Assembly: GCA_013398275.1 (NCBI GenBank)
Contig: VZSE01002451.1
Location: 989,776-1,053,775 of the forward strand
Direction: 5' to 3'
Length of the DNA: 64,000 nt
Source: Promerops cafer
Taxonomy: Eukaryota; Chordata; Aves; Passeriformes; Nectariniidae
In this document: positions 12,401-23,597 of the stretch, piece by piece
Numbering within the stretch: the stretch's first letter is position 1
How the letters are laid out: the number at the start of each line of letters is the position of its first letter
Notes under the pieces: model-generated
Told to the model about the DNA's origin: nothing
What the model saw: only the letters and a program-made list of their open reading frames with translations
Databases searched by the model: none
Translations under genes and position numbers: made by a program

Positions 12401-13933
12401 TATCCATCAACTTGTACCTGTCCACATTTCTCTTACAGGAAGGATTCAGCTAGGGCACCTTTTTCCACTTTCCAACTGTTTTTTTGGGGATTTTTTTACC
12501 AGAAAATGGGAATGAAGTGCTCGGAAACTCTAAGCTCATACTCTTCCCTAGCAAAAGGCAGAAGGAAGAGCAAGTTAAGCCTCTCGTGAGTGGGGCAGCT
12601 CTCACAGCAACTCGTGCCCAGTCATCCACTGGCAGGTCTGACACTCCTGGTCCTGGTCCGGACCCAATCAAAGCCTATCCCCAAACACACATCATGAGCT
12701 ATCCATCCCCAAACACGCATCAGGGGCTCTCCATCCCATAATCATCTCCCTCACCATGACCCACCCATGCTCTTCACCTGCCAGTGATCAGTCAGATCTG
12801 AGCTTTCTGTTGCATTCATGCTCTTGCTTTTAAATGCTCCTCACCCTAAAAAAACCCCAACAAAACAACAACGAAGAACCCCAACAAAACCCCTAAACAA
12901 GCCAACTCTGGTGTTTACTTCCTGATTTCCACCTGTAGCAATCTGAAACAAAGCAACAATCACAGTTTTGCTGTATCACATTATTCCCTGCTAACAATAC
13001 TTTCCAGTGATGCTTGATAAGTCCTGTTTACCCAAACTAGCACAAGTAGAATAACACATGTCAACCAACTGCTTTTTCATTTAGGACCCTTAGCCCAGAG
13101 AAGGGGAAGCAAAACCCTTTCCCCATTTAAATAGCACCTACTCATGCCAGGAATGCCTCAAGTTAAGAAAACTTGAGTAAATAAAAGTTTAAAATTTCTG
13201 ACTCCTAGGAGCTGTTTTACTAGGAATTCGATTTTCTGCTTAAATAAGTGAGGTCAGTCCAGCTAGTTATGTTTCTACTTATATTAGCTTCATATATGGG
13301 ATATCAAATATTTTTATTTTTTCCAGATCCGAGAAGATGAAGCTTTCTGCACTGGCCCCTGTTCTTGTGGGAATATAAAGAGAAAACCATGCCTCTCCCC
13401 CTAATGTATTAGTGCCCCCTAATATACACCAGATGATCAATAAACTGCATAAAAATTAAATCAAACTGACAGTCTTTAAAAAATGGGCTCTAAGCAGAAA
13501 CAATTGTTTTAAAGACTGTGGTGTCTGGAGTATTAAACTCACGTGCTGTCGTGTTATTAATCTCTTTGTTGGAAGCCAGTTGATTTCCCCTGCCTGTGTC
13601 TGTCAATTAAATATTCAGCATCGCAGCCACAATGGAAGGGTTGATGTTTTGGAATGCAGAAAGTTTTTTTGAGACGCGCTGTTGACAGTTCCCTTCCATG
13701 CCACAGCATCTCCAAAAGCCGAGCAGGGCAGGCAAACCCAAAGCTCTGCGAGAGCTTTTAAAGGAATGAGTTTAGCGAGATGGGAGAACGTGAGGAGCGC
13801 TGGTAAAGCCGCCAGCAGAGCGACACAGTACCCGGAGCGGCAAGAGTTGCTATTTTCCATTATTAACCAAAACACGAGCCGGGCTGACCGTAGAGCGCTG
13901 CCTCCACCTGGAGCCGGCCCCGGCGCCGCCGAG

Positions 13934-14671
13934 NNNNNNNNNNNNNNNNNNNNNNNNNNNNNNNNNNNNNNNNNNNNNNNNNNNNNNNNNNNNNNNNNNN
14001 NNNNNNNNNNNNNNNNNNNNNNNNNNNNNNNNNNNNNNNNNNNNNNNNNNNNNNNNNNNNNNNNNNNNNNNNNNNNNNNNNNNNNNNNNNNNNNNNNNNN
14101 NNNNNNNNNNNNNNNNNNNNNNNNNNNNNNNNNNNNNNNNNNNNNNNNNNNNNNNNNNNNNNNNNNNNNNNNNNNNNNNNNNNNNNNNNNNNNNNNNNNN
14201 NNNNNNNNNNNNNNNNNNNNNNNNNNNNNNNNNNNNNNNNNNNNNNNNNNNNNNNNNNNNNNNNNNNNNNNNNNNNNNNNNNNNNNNNNNNNNNNNNNNN
14301 NNNNNNNNNNNNNNNNNNNNNNNNNNNNNNNNNNNNNNNNNNNNNNNNNNNNNNNNNNNNNNNNNNNNNNNNNNNNNNNNNNNNNNNNNNNNNNNNNNNN
14401 NNNNNNNNNNNNNNNNNNNNNNNNNNNNNNNNNNNNNNNNNNNNNNNNNNNNNNNNNNNNNNNNNNNNNNNNNNNNNNNNNNNNNNNNNNNNNNNNNNNN
14501 NNNNNNNNNNNNNNNNNNNNNNNNNNNNNNNNNNNNNNNNNNNNNNNNNNNNNNNNNNNNNNNNNNNNNNNNNNNNNNNNNNNNNNNNNNNNNNNNNNNN
14601 NNNNNNNNNNNNNNNNNNNNNNNNNNNNNNNNNNNNNNNNNNNNNNNNNNNNNNNNNNNNNNNNNNNNNNN
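13934..14671. other. Assembly gap (738 N) inside CpG island 1
   Basis: A run of unknown bases flanked by very GC-rich sequence. It could contain a first exon on either strand. The long frames crossing it consist of unknown residues and are not genes. Confidence 0.99.
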
Positions 14672-14730
14672 TCCCAAAGGCGGTGGAAAAGTCCTGGAGG
14701 AAAAGCCGGGGGGAAGGATTTAAAAAAAAA

Positions 14731-14798
14731 TGCGTGTATATATATGTTTATATATTTTTATATATATGTGTGTGTGTGTGTGTATATGTATGTATGAA
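14731..14798. repeat. (TA)n/(TG)n microsatellite at the edge of CpG island 1
   Basis: Alternating TATA runs surround a block of about eight TG units, followed by TATGTATGTATG. Confidence 0.9.
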
Positions 14799-15050
14799 GG
14801 TCTCAGTCCGGGAGAAGGTGCGGGGCGATGCTGCCCCGGGGGCAGGTGGGCTCCGCGCTGGGCTCCGCTGCGCTGCGCTGGGGGCTCCCGCCGCGCCCGC
14901 CCCGGCCGCTCTGGGAGCCACCGGCTCGGTTCTGCACTTTTATTTCGCGAGGCGCTTTCCAACCCTCAGGAAGAAAAAAAAAAAAAAAAAAAAGAAGAAG
15001 GGGGGGGGAAATCAGTCCCTTCGCCTCGGATGGGATATCCAAGTAAGCAC

Positions 15051-17961
15051 AGCCCCTTTCCTGCATCTGACATTTTACATAGATAATTAACTCCACATTT
15101 TTTTCCTGAGGGAAGTTAAAAAAAAAAAAAAAAAGTTAGGAACTAAAGTTTTCTCTCGCAACCAGAAGGAGAGAGCCTCTAGCGTTCGTTCGTACAGGAG
15201 TGTAGGGGGAAAGGAAAACAACCAGCCGATCCAAGGCTGGAGGACTCCCGAAAGCTGGGAACGGTGCACGGGGCAGAAAACTAACAACAATTAACTTTAT
15301 AAACACTTTTCTCATGTTTTTTTCTCCCTGCCCTCCAGCGCTGTTCCGTGTGCTGAGGCAGGGGAGGGGACATGATGTGTGTGGTACCCACGGACCCTGG
15401 CAGACCCCAGCGGGGCGACCCTGGGCTGAAGTTTGGCTGTGCCACCCTGCCAGGTGCCACCGCCGAACCGTGGCAGCTCTGCCCTCCCGCAGCAGCAGCA
15501 CCACCTTCATCAAATGAGTGTAACGAGAGAGCTGGCTGAGCGATTGTTGTGTTGGGTAATCGCTCGTTTGGTCTAATTAAAAATCATCAAGGAAGTAAAG
15601 GAAAGGTTTCCCAGGAACCCGAGCTGGCAGGAGGGCAATGCTCTGCTCTGAGCAGGGGTGCAGGAGGTGAGGACAGAGCTGCCACCCCAGGGAACTGCTC
15701 AGGACAGTGCTTAACCACTTCTCCTCTTATTTTTGACCTCAGCCTCTCACCTGCGTGCTGGCACATATCCTGCTGCACCCCTGGTGCTTCCCAGGCAGGG
15801 AGGGCAGGGAGAGCCCCCCAGCAAGGCCACCCTTCCCTGCTGCTCCTCCCGGAGCTGCAGACCACATCCCGAGCATGGAGAGTGCGCCTGGGCAGGGGCA
15901 GGTTTTCCAGGAATCTGTTTAGACACATACACGAGCATACTGAGGCCAGCCTGGGAGGGAGGAAGAAAGTGAAGCGGCTGTTTTCAAATTTTACTTTCAT
16001 ATGTGCGGTGTAAAAAGAAAGGGGGAAAACAGACCTTGGACGTTCCCCCAATTCTTCCATGAAGCCTCAGTGAAGTGAAATCAGGTGCCACCTCCCACCT
16101 TGCTGTTGAGGGGACTCTTTTGCCCATTATCACCCCACGGCACTCAATACAAAAGCATCACTTTTGGCCCAAAATGGTGCCAATCAGCCACCCAGGGGAC
16201 CAAGCTGCCTACGAAGGACACATCTCAAGGTCCCCCTGTCTTTCCCCTGAGCGTGGCAGAGGTGTGGGTGCCTAATTTAGGCTCCTGGGATGCCTGGAGC
16301 GAGCGGAAAGAATCTTCACGTGAGAATTCTCCCCCAGCTGTGGGCACACTGCCCAGCCCAGCTCCCGTCCACTGTGGAGCCAAGCATCCACCTTCCCCTC
16401 ACCCTTCAGAGCCTGGCCCTGCCTAGAGGAGCCCACAGATTCCAGCAGCTGGCTCCATCCTCCCCACATCCCCAAATCTGCTGATTCCCTGGGTTAAATT
16501 CAATTTTGCGTTCAAAGCAAGGAGAAAAAAAACAAACAAAAATTGAGACTTATCATTGTAACAGCAAATAAAAAAAAAACCCACGCTTTCTTGTACTTTC
16601 AGGGAAATTGAAATTATGGTTTGGTATTTGCATTTACAAGACCCCTCAGGCTACTTATGTTTGCATTTTCATAACAAAAAGATTGTGCTGTTAATTGATG
16701 CAAGCCAGGGCACACAAATCTGAATCTTGGACAATTACTTTAAGGGAGCAGCAGCCACCACAATTGCCCAGTTCACATTTGACAATGGGTCAGTCAGCAG
16801 TGCCAAAAACCAGCTTCCGTGCCTTTGTCAATAATATGCAAGAGATTCATAGGTAATAATTAATTGTTTATCTATAAATGGAATTATCAAGTATACCATG
16901 CAACAGTAATCCTTCAAGACCTCAGCTTTTCCTTTCATTCAGACTTGAAATTCTCCCTGTGGACTGAGGTTTTGCTTTGTATAAATTATTTGAACTGAGT
17001 TTGTATTACTAGTGAATTTTTCTCTGCGTTTTTGAAGAAGGACTGATTTTCACCACCTTCCCACCCCAGCCGGACCAAATGTCTGGTAAACAAGGAATAT
17101 GCTGATATAATTTCTGGGAAGATCAAAAATTGTTGTACCACTTGTTCTTTCTCAGATTTATTTCATAACCCGACAAATTGAAAAGAGGACTTAAGTTTTA
17201 TTAATTCAGTCTTTGTCATTTTAAGAGAATCATCTCTTTAAAGCTATTCCTGGAATGAGCAAAGGGGCAGGAAGTTGTTGCTGCCACTTTTATCTTTGTA
17301 TCAGTGGGACTGGACTATGTGGAAACCTGTTCATGACATGCCAAGAACTTAAAAACTGAGAGAAGGTTTGTACCTTACTCACTCATCATGACCAGTCAAC
17401 ATGATCCTGGCCAAAGTGTATCTGCCTAAAAAACCATCCCAAGCCAAACCAAAAAACAACAGTAAAAATGTTCTTGTATTGCCTTTTTTTTCTTTCTTCT
17501 CCATAGAAGAGGGTGCTCAAGTGGGACAGTAAGGTCTGGTTTGGGGCAGGAGGAGCCCAAACCTCTTGCTTGAGAGGGTGTGAGAGCTTGTGTTTCCACC
17601 AGGTTGGTGTGGGGAGAGAGAAGGGAAGGGAGAAGGCTCCAGATTCTGCTCTGAGGCTCATGGAAGTAGTTTATCCCACACATTATTTAACACACAATAA
17701 CTATTTGTTGGAGCAGGGAGTGAACCTGTAGCCTGCCCTAATGCTCCTGCTCACCCATCCCGCTGCCCTTGGCCCAGTGTAGCTTTAAGTTGTCCCTACA
17801 GCATGTTCCATCAGTCCAGCATGAGCTCTGGGGTGCAGACACAGCTGGGCAGCAGCTCTGCCCTTGGCCAGCACCTTCCCTGTGCTCCTGGGGCTGCTCC
17901 TTGGCTGGGCAGGATGTGGCCCTGGCGCTCTGGGCCGCTCCACTTGCAAGTGCAGAGTACC
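15051..17961. other. Non-coding sequence downstream of CpG island 1
   Basis: No gene recognised. The AT-rich unique segment 16600-17050 (TAATAATTAATTG, CAATAATATGCAAGAG) has no repeat signature and looks like a candidate conserved non-coding element. Confidence 0.55.
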
Positions 17962-18305
17962 CCAGAATCCTGGAATGGTTTGGGTTGGAGGGGACCGTAA
18001 AGATCATCTCATTCCCCATGGGCAGGGACACCTTCCATCATCCCAGGTTCCTCCAAGTCCCGTCCAACCTGGCCTTGAGTATTTCCAGGGAGGGGAAACC
18101 TGTCCCAGGGCCTCCCCACCCTCACAGGGAAGAATTTCTTCCTCATACTTGATGTAACCCTGCCCTCTGTCAGTTCAAAGCCATTCCCCCTTCTATCACT
18201 CCAGGTCCTTGTCCAAAGTCTCTCACCACTTCTCTTGGATCCCCTTTAGGTACTGGAAGGGGTTCTAAGGTCTCCCTGGAGCCTTCTCTTCTCCAGGTGG
18301 CAACT
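17962..18305 (-). mobile_element. CR1 LINE fragment (antisense)
   Basis: The reverse complement of the CR1 3' region begins CAGAATCCTGGAATGGTTTG, runs through CATGGGCAGGGACACCTTCC and CCAACCTGGCCTTGAGTATT, and continues to GGTACTGGAAGGGG and CCTTCTCTTCTCCAGG. Confidence 0.95.
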
Positions 18306-21300
18306 CTTCTGCTCTTCTGATGCGCTGCAAACACAGATGCTGTGGCAGAGCAGTTTGGTGCCTGAAGTGGGCCTGGTGGGATGCTCACGTTGATGCACTG
18401 CCCAGTGCCATGCCACCCCTTCCCCCTCAGACCTACAGCCAGGTCTTCCTTGGGAACCCGCTTTGCTTTTCTGTCACAGGGAGGATTTTGGCAGCAGCTC
18501 TTCTGGAGAGGGGACACGCAGTGTGGGAGGACCAGGCCCTGCCTATTGTATTTCTTGGAGCTGCTAATGACCACGGCTACAGCAATCCTAAAATAAGAAA
18601 GCGAGCTGATTGTTATCCGTTATCTGAGATTGTTCCCCTCCGAAGGGGGAAATTGGAGCACAGTTACGTGCTGCACATCAGGTGGCCTGAACTGGAGTCA
18701 CGAGGCCGAAATACTAGTAAACTTCTGAAAAGTCCAAAGCTCAACAACCACTACCCTGTTCAGGGGTATTTTTAGCATCACCAGCTGCTGCTACTGGAGA
18801 AAACACCCTCACAGGGACTGCGAGTAGGGGCATTGCCCTGCCCACCCCATGGCAGGAGGAGGTTGAGGGCAGGACATCTGCTGAGTCCCCTGCCGTGTCC
18901 CCATGCTGGACACTGTCCCCGGCGCCAGGTTGTCCAACCTGCACAGTCAACACTGACCTGTTAAATTTTTATGAAGGCTGGAGTTAGATCTGTCACTGCA
19001 GAGAAAGGCAAATAAAAGTGAAATCCAAAGGGGGCCCAGTTCTTCCCTCCCCAGTGCAGCTGGGAAGGATCAAACCTCATAAACGTTCAGGTCATTAAAA
19101 AGAATTAGCTGATAAATGTCATCCTGATGCAGCGTTTGGTGCTGTCCAGGAAGTTGGGGATACAGGCTGATGCAGGCCAGGAGGGTCAGCCCTCAGGCAC
19201 GTGCCTCAGTGACCCGAGGGATAGGACATTCTGTGGTCACAGACCTGTTCCTGGCATCACAAATCACTTAGGGTCAGCAATATTCAATTTGCCAACAGCT
19301 TTAAGTCCAGTCTGCTTTGAAACCAGCATATATCTATATTCCTGCCAGGTTTCACAACCCCAACGTTTCTCCCTAATTTAATTTAGTTCCCCTAAATCTT
19401 GCTGGCTCTTGACATCATTGTAGGATTTCAATTCATGTTATTACAAAAATGAAAAAAAAAAGGAAATAAATTTCAAATTACATGATCACAACAAAAAGCT
19501 TGAAAATGTGAGCTTGAAATCTCATCCAAGAGATCAAAACACAGAAGTTGTAATAAAGGATGTTACTTGATTTAAGATTTTCTGAAGACCAAATCCCATG
19601 ATTTGAAGGAGCCTGATTTATAATTTGGGGACACTGGGGACTGGTAACACCTTGTGTACAGTCGCAGTTGTGCCTGTCTTTCGTCTGACATCCCTGTCCT
19701 CAAAAAAGAGAATAACAGCACCATCTACTGCCATTCCTCAGCATTCGCTTGGGAATGCCAAACTCCAGCTCCATCAAAGCACCTCAGCAGGTCATGGCCC
19801 AGTATTGACAGAGAAACGAGCAAACTTGGACTGCAAAAATCAAAAATCAGCAGTCTAAATTACTATTGATGCATGCTAATTATTAAAAATTTCAGGCCTC
19901 AATAACACGCCTTCCCCCCAAAACCGGTGGCATTGAAAAAAGCATTTCAACAGAGCAGTATTCTCATATATTCCCCCAAAACCCTTTCATGTGTTCATTA
20001 GCGTAGCCTTGAAGGGCTGTCTGTGGAATTCCCAATTTCTACCGCGGGCAGGCATTTTCACCGTCAACAACAGCTCGTGAAAGACGTGGAACATCACCCT
20101 CGTTTCCAGCCTGGTAAAATCCGGGTCTGTGCTCGGGGCTGGCCAGCTCCCAGGAGTTTGTTTGAAAGTCAAGAATGTGCCTTGGTTTAATTACGCTGCT
20201 AGGCCGGGGCCTAAATGAAAGCCCCGTTATAAAGAGCAGTCTCAGAGGAGAGGTCCACGCTCGGGTTTTTCACCCAGAATTGATTACTGGTTAACTCGGG
20301 GTAGTTAACACGTTTGTAATGTCTGGTCCGGGCACTTCCCAGGTATTTGTTGCAGGATACAAACATTTGTGGTTTATAAAGTAAACCGGTCCGCCGACAT
20401 TTTTTCGGCTTGGATTTATTTCTGGTCGCAAACTGTCTCAATGACCTGGTTGAAAATGCTCCGCATCCAAGTGAAAAGTGAAAGGAAAATTAATATCTTT
20501 TTCCACGTCTAGACCAAGCGGTTTTTATGGGCCACCCCACAGCTTTTGGCATCACCTTCAAAGCGTGAAGCCCTGAGGATGAACACGGGTGCTGGTGGGG
20601 CAGGTGTGTGGTGGCCACCGTGGGGCAGCAGGAAGAGGGATTCTGAACATGAGGTTGTGCCTTCCCAAAGTGAATCAAGACAGCTTTGGTGGGATGGTAC
20701 TGGAGGGATCTGGGTGTGTAACTGGGGGAGCAGGGAGATGCTTTTGAAAGACATCGCAAGCAAAAAAAAAAAAAAAAAACAAAAAGGAGAGGAAGATTGG
20801 GGCTCATCAAGAGGTGAAGCAGCACAAGAAAAAAGTGAAGCATGTGGCTCCACATGTGGGGACCCTCTGCCCATCCTGTCTTGCACAATTATACCACAAA
20901 AAATGGAGTTTCACCAGGGCAGAGCTCCAGCATCGCTCCTCACGTGAGCTGCGAGGGCCAGGCCAGGTATTTGTATACAATGCACAAGTCCCTGGCCTTA
21001 TCAGCTCCAAGTCTCTCTATCTTGATAAGTCATTGTCCACCAGCCTCAAGAATTTCAGTGTGTTTGCCAGGGCCAGGCTGGACCCTCCCCAAATATTTGC
21101 TCCAGCACACAGACTGGGTTTGCTGTAACCCTGGTCATCCCTCCGTGCCATGCAGTGCCAGGGGGATGTAAGGGAGATGCACAGCCCAGTTCTGCCAGGG
21201 AGGAACCTCCCTGCCTCTGCAGGAAGACAGCAAGGAAAGAGGTTTTTCAGGCACAGCCCTGCAACGCTGAGCAAGGTTGTGCCACGTGGTGACAAAATTT

Positions 21301-23156
21301 AATGGTTCCACGGCAGCAGCCACTTGAGCAGGAGGGGAGGGCAAGGCTTCAGTGGGCTCTGAGTTCTGCACCAAACCTTCAAGGGGCACAGCACACACAC
21401 AAAACCTCACCAGCAGCCTTCAAAGCCTGCTCTTTGCTCCCATTTATCTTATCTAGTGCTCCACTGAAGCATGGATTTACATAATACACACCTAATATAT
21501 TAATGTTGCTATTCATCGAGAGGACCTCGACACTGTTTTCTTTGAAAGATTTGCCAGAAATGATCAGGCTCCTTAAAACACAAGTGGCTTTTATAGCTCT
21601 GAAAAGGATTTGCTCCCCCATTTGTATTCTGAATCCTTTCACAGAGGCTGTTTGCTTCTGTGATAAGGGCCAGGCCCAAAAACCAAGGAGTGGTAGGATC
21701 CAGGGTTTGGGTTAGTAGCACATTACAAAACTACAGCGCTCAAATTCCTGGCTCAGCATGAACCAGTTGTTTCACACCCCCTTTCTAGCTGCAATTCTTT
21801 CCCCAAAAATTATCTTGCAACACAGCCTTTTAATGGTCAAGCCTTGTCACACTTGTCACACGCATTTCCAGTTAAAAAACTTTTCCATTTTCTCCCTACG
21901 TGCACAATCTTTCCTTCTTGCTTCAGTTTTCTCTGCCAGTTTAATTTTGCTTGGGACACTGGATTTCCAAAGGCTGAAGAAATGTCTGTAAAGAAGAAAA
22001 AAATTCTGTACAAGTTATGATAATGACCTTAATACATCTCAGATGACTTCACAAATGCACACAAAGTTGCCTTGCAGACCACAGCATCAAACCACTAGAA
22101 GGAAGCTATTTTCCCTATAAAGCCAAGCAGATTCCCTGGGATATATCTCCAGCTTATCTTTTCCTTTATTTTGAATGGGATGAAGAAATACTTGCTTTTA
22201 CATGAATTTTTGGGCATAAATTATTCTTCTACCTGAAGGTGGATTAAGGAAAATGAGAAGCACATTGCCCACTTTATTTTAAATTGTGACAATGATCAAA
22301 CCTTGGAACACATTTTTGAGTATTGGGTTAGTGGTTGATCTTTCTGCCTTCATGTCTTGCTTTGTGTTGGGCGCAGTACAGGAGAAGATGAAATTAGGTG
22401 GCTTCAGCTATCCAGAGACTCAGACTATGGCATTAATGGTCTCTTCTCATCTTCAAAATCTGCAAATTTGCTCTGAATCAGGGATTATGAAATAGCAAAG
22501 AGTAAATCCCTTTAAAATTGGCAGTAAATGTCAGGGACTACACTTTAAACACACAAAGACACAGGTTCACTGACAGTCATTGCCCAACAGCCCACAAATA
22601 ACTCATGTGCTCCATCATGGACCCTTTATCTCCTTTATCAGAATTGCCAACATCAAACACTGAATGTCAAAACCCTCCTGTTTCCAAACCACGAGACTAT
22701 TTTGAAACACTGGGATTCAAAAGTGAAAGAAAAAGACCCCCCTCCCCCCCACAATATGATGCATTTTGGGTTCTCATTGTACCCGTCCTCACCTGCCCAC
22801 CTTTTCCCAGGCACGCTCCCACCTTTACCCTCTCCTGCCTTCAGCAAATCCTCATGCCACCAGCTGCTGGGAAAGTGGGGCAAAATGCTTTTGGGATGAC
22901 AAACCCAACTGCAAAAGCACAAATCCCACAAGTCTGAGAAGGCACTGTTTTCACTTGGGTTTGTTTTCATCTGCTCCTCAGGGACCGCCAGCCTGGGTGG
23001 CTCTGTGACTGCGTGTGCTTCTGTGGGCACCTGACAAACAGCCCAAAAAATCCCACTAGGTCATGATGGGCATTAAGGAACTTGGCCCTGATTTTACTCT
23101 TTTCTACTGTACTTGGATGAAAAGCTCCTAATGATGTCCCTCAGAGAGAAAATATG
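18306..23156. other. Non-coding sequence
   Basis: No gene or RNA recognised. A unique, CpG-containing block at 19985-20515 stands out. An A-run lies at 20762-20779. The rest is featureless to me. Confidence 0.55.
19985..20515. promoter_or_regulatory. CpG-rich unique patch, candidate regulatory element
   Basis: By hand count roughly 25 CpG in about 530 bases of only moderate GC content, while the flanking kilobases have very few. It contains a TATA-like TTATAAAGAG (from about 20228) after a GC-rich palindrome-like GGCCGGGGCC. No repeat family is recognised. It could be an enhancer or an unannotated promoter or exon. Confidence 0.35.
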
Positions 23157-23597
23157 GATCAAAGAATGGTATGGCTGGGAAGGGACCTTCAAGATCATCT
23201 TGTTCCACCCCCTGCCATGGGCAGGGACACCTTCCACTATCCCAGGTTGCTCCAAGCCTTCTCCAGTCTGGCCTGGGACACTGACAGGGATGGGGCAGCC
23301 GCAGCTTCTCTGGGCAACCTCCAGAGGTGCCAGGGCCTCACCACCCTCAGAGGGAAGGATTTCTTCCTGCTCTCTAATCTACCCCTGCCCTCTGTCAGTG
23401 TGAAGCCATTGCCCCTTGTCCTCTCCATGTCCTTGTCCAAAGTCCCTCTCCAGCTCTCCTGGGGGCCCTTTAGGCAATGGAAGGGGCTTTAAGGTTTGTC
23501 TGGAACCATCTCCAGGCTGAACACCCGCAGCTCTCCCAGGGTTCTGTGGCCCTCAGATGATCTTTGTGGCTGGACTCACTCCAGCAGCTCCGTGTCG
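23157..23597 (-). mobile_element. CR1 LINE fragment (antisense)
   Basis: The longest CR1 piece in the window. It starts ATCAAAGAATGGTATGGCTG, contains CCATGGGCAGGGACACCTTCC, the CTGGGCAACCT and TTTCTTCCTGC blocks, and extends to GATGATCTTTGTGGC and CTCCAGCAGCTCC. Confidence 0.95.

Larger units (their letters stand above)
3971..13679. other. Non-coding sequence, no gene recognised
   Basis: About 9.7 kb of mostly unique sequence with scattered low-complexity runs: T-run plus GTTT repeats at 9370-9400, a TA repeat at 8421-8436, and A-runs near 5260, 5330 and 8404. A 245-codon plus-strand frame (4024-4761) is long for chance, but it has no recognisable domain. The AT-rich unique block 13000-13620 may hold regulatory elements. 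Confidence 0.55.
13680..15050. promoter_or_regulatory. CpG island 1 around an assembly gap, promoter-like
   Basis: CpG density rises from about 13670 (GACGCGCTG), reaches GGCGCCGCCGAG at the gap edge, and continues at 14820-14960 (CCGCCGCGCCCGCCCCGG, TTTCGCGAGGCGC). This is a typical vertebrate promoter island. Which gene uses it is not visible. By mammalian synteny the divergent neighbour of PRKAA2 is PLPP3 (minus strand), but an alternative is a far-upstream PRKAA2 exon 1. No recognisable coding sequence of either lies in the flanks. Confidence 0.5.

Noticed and set aside
13682..14797. 371-codon plus-strand frame and the 275-codon minus-strand frame across the first gap
   Set aside because: Most residues come from unknown bases; the assembled ends encode nothing recognisable.
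20839..20857. CATGTGG-CT-CCACATG inverted repeat
   Set aside because: A short palindrome expected by chance in 64 kb; no further structure around it.
20980..21080. Phrase resembling CR1 (GCCAGGGCCAGGCTGGACC)
   Set aside because: Only one short block matches; the flanks lack the rest of the CR1 3' signature.
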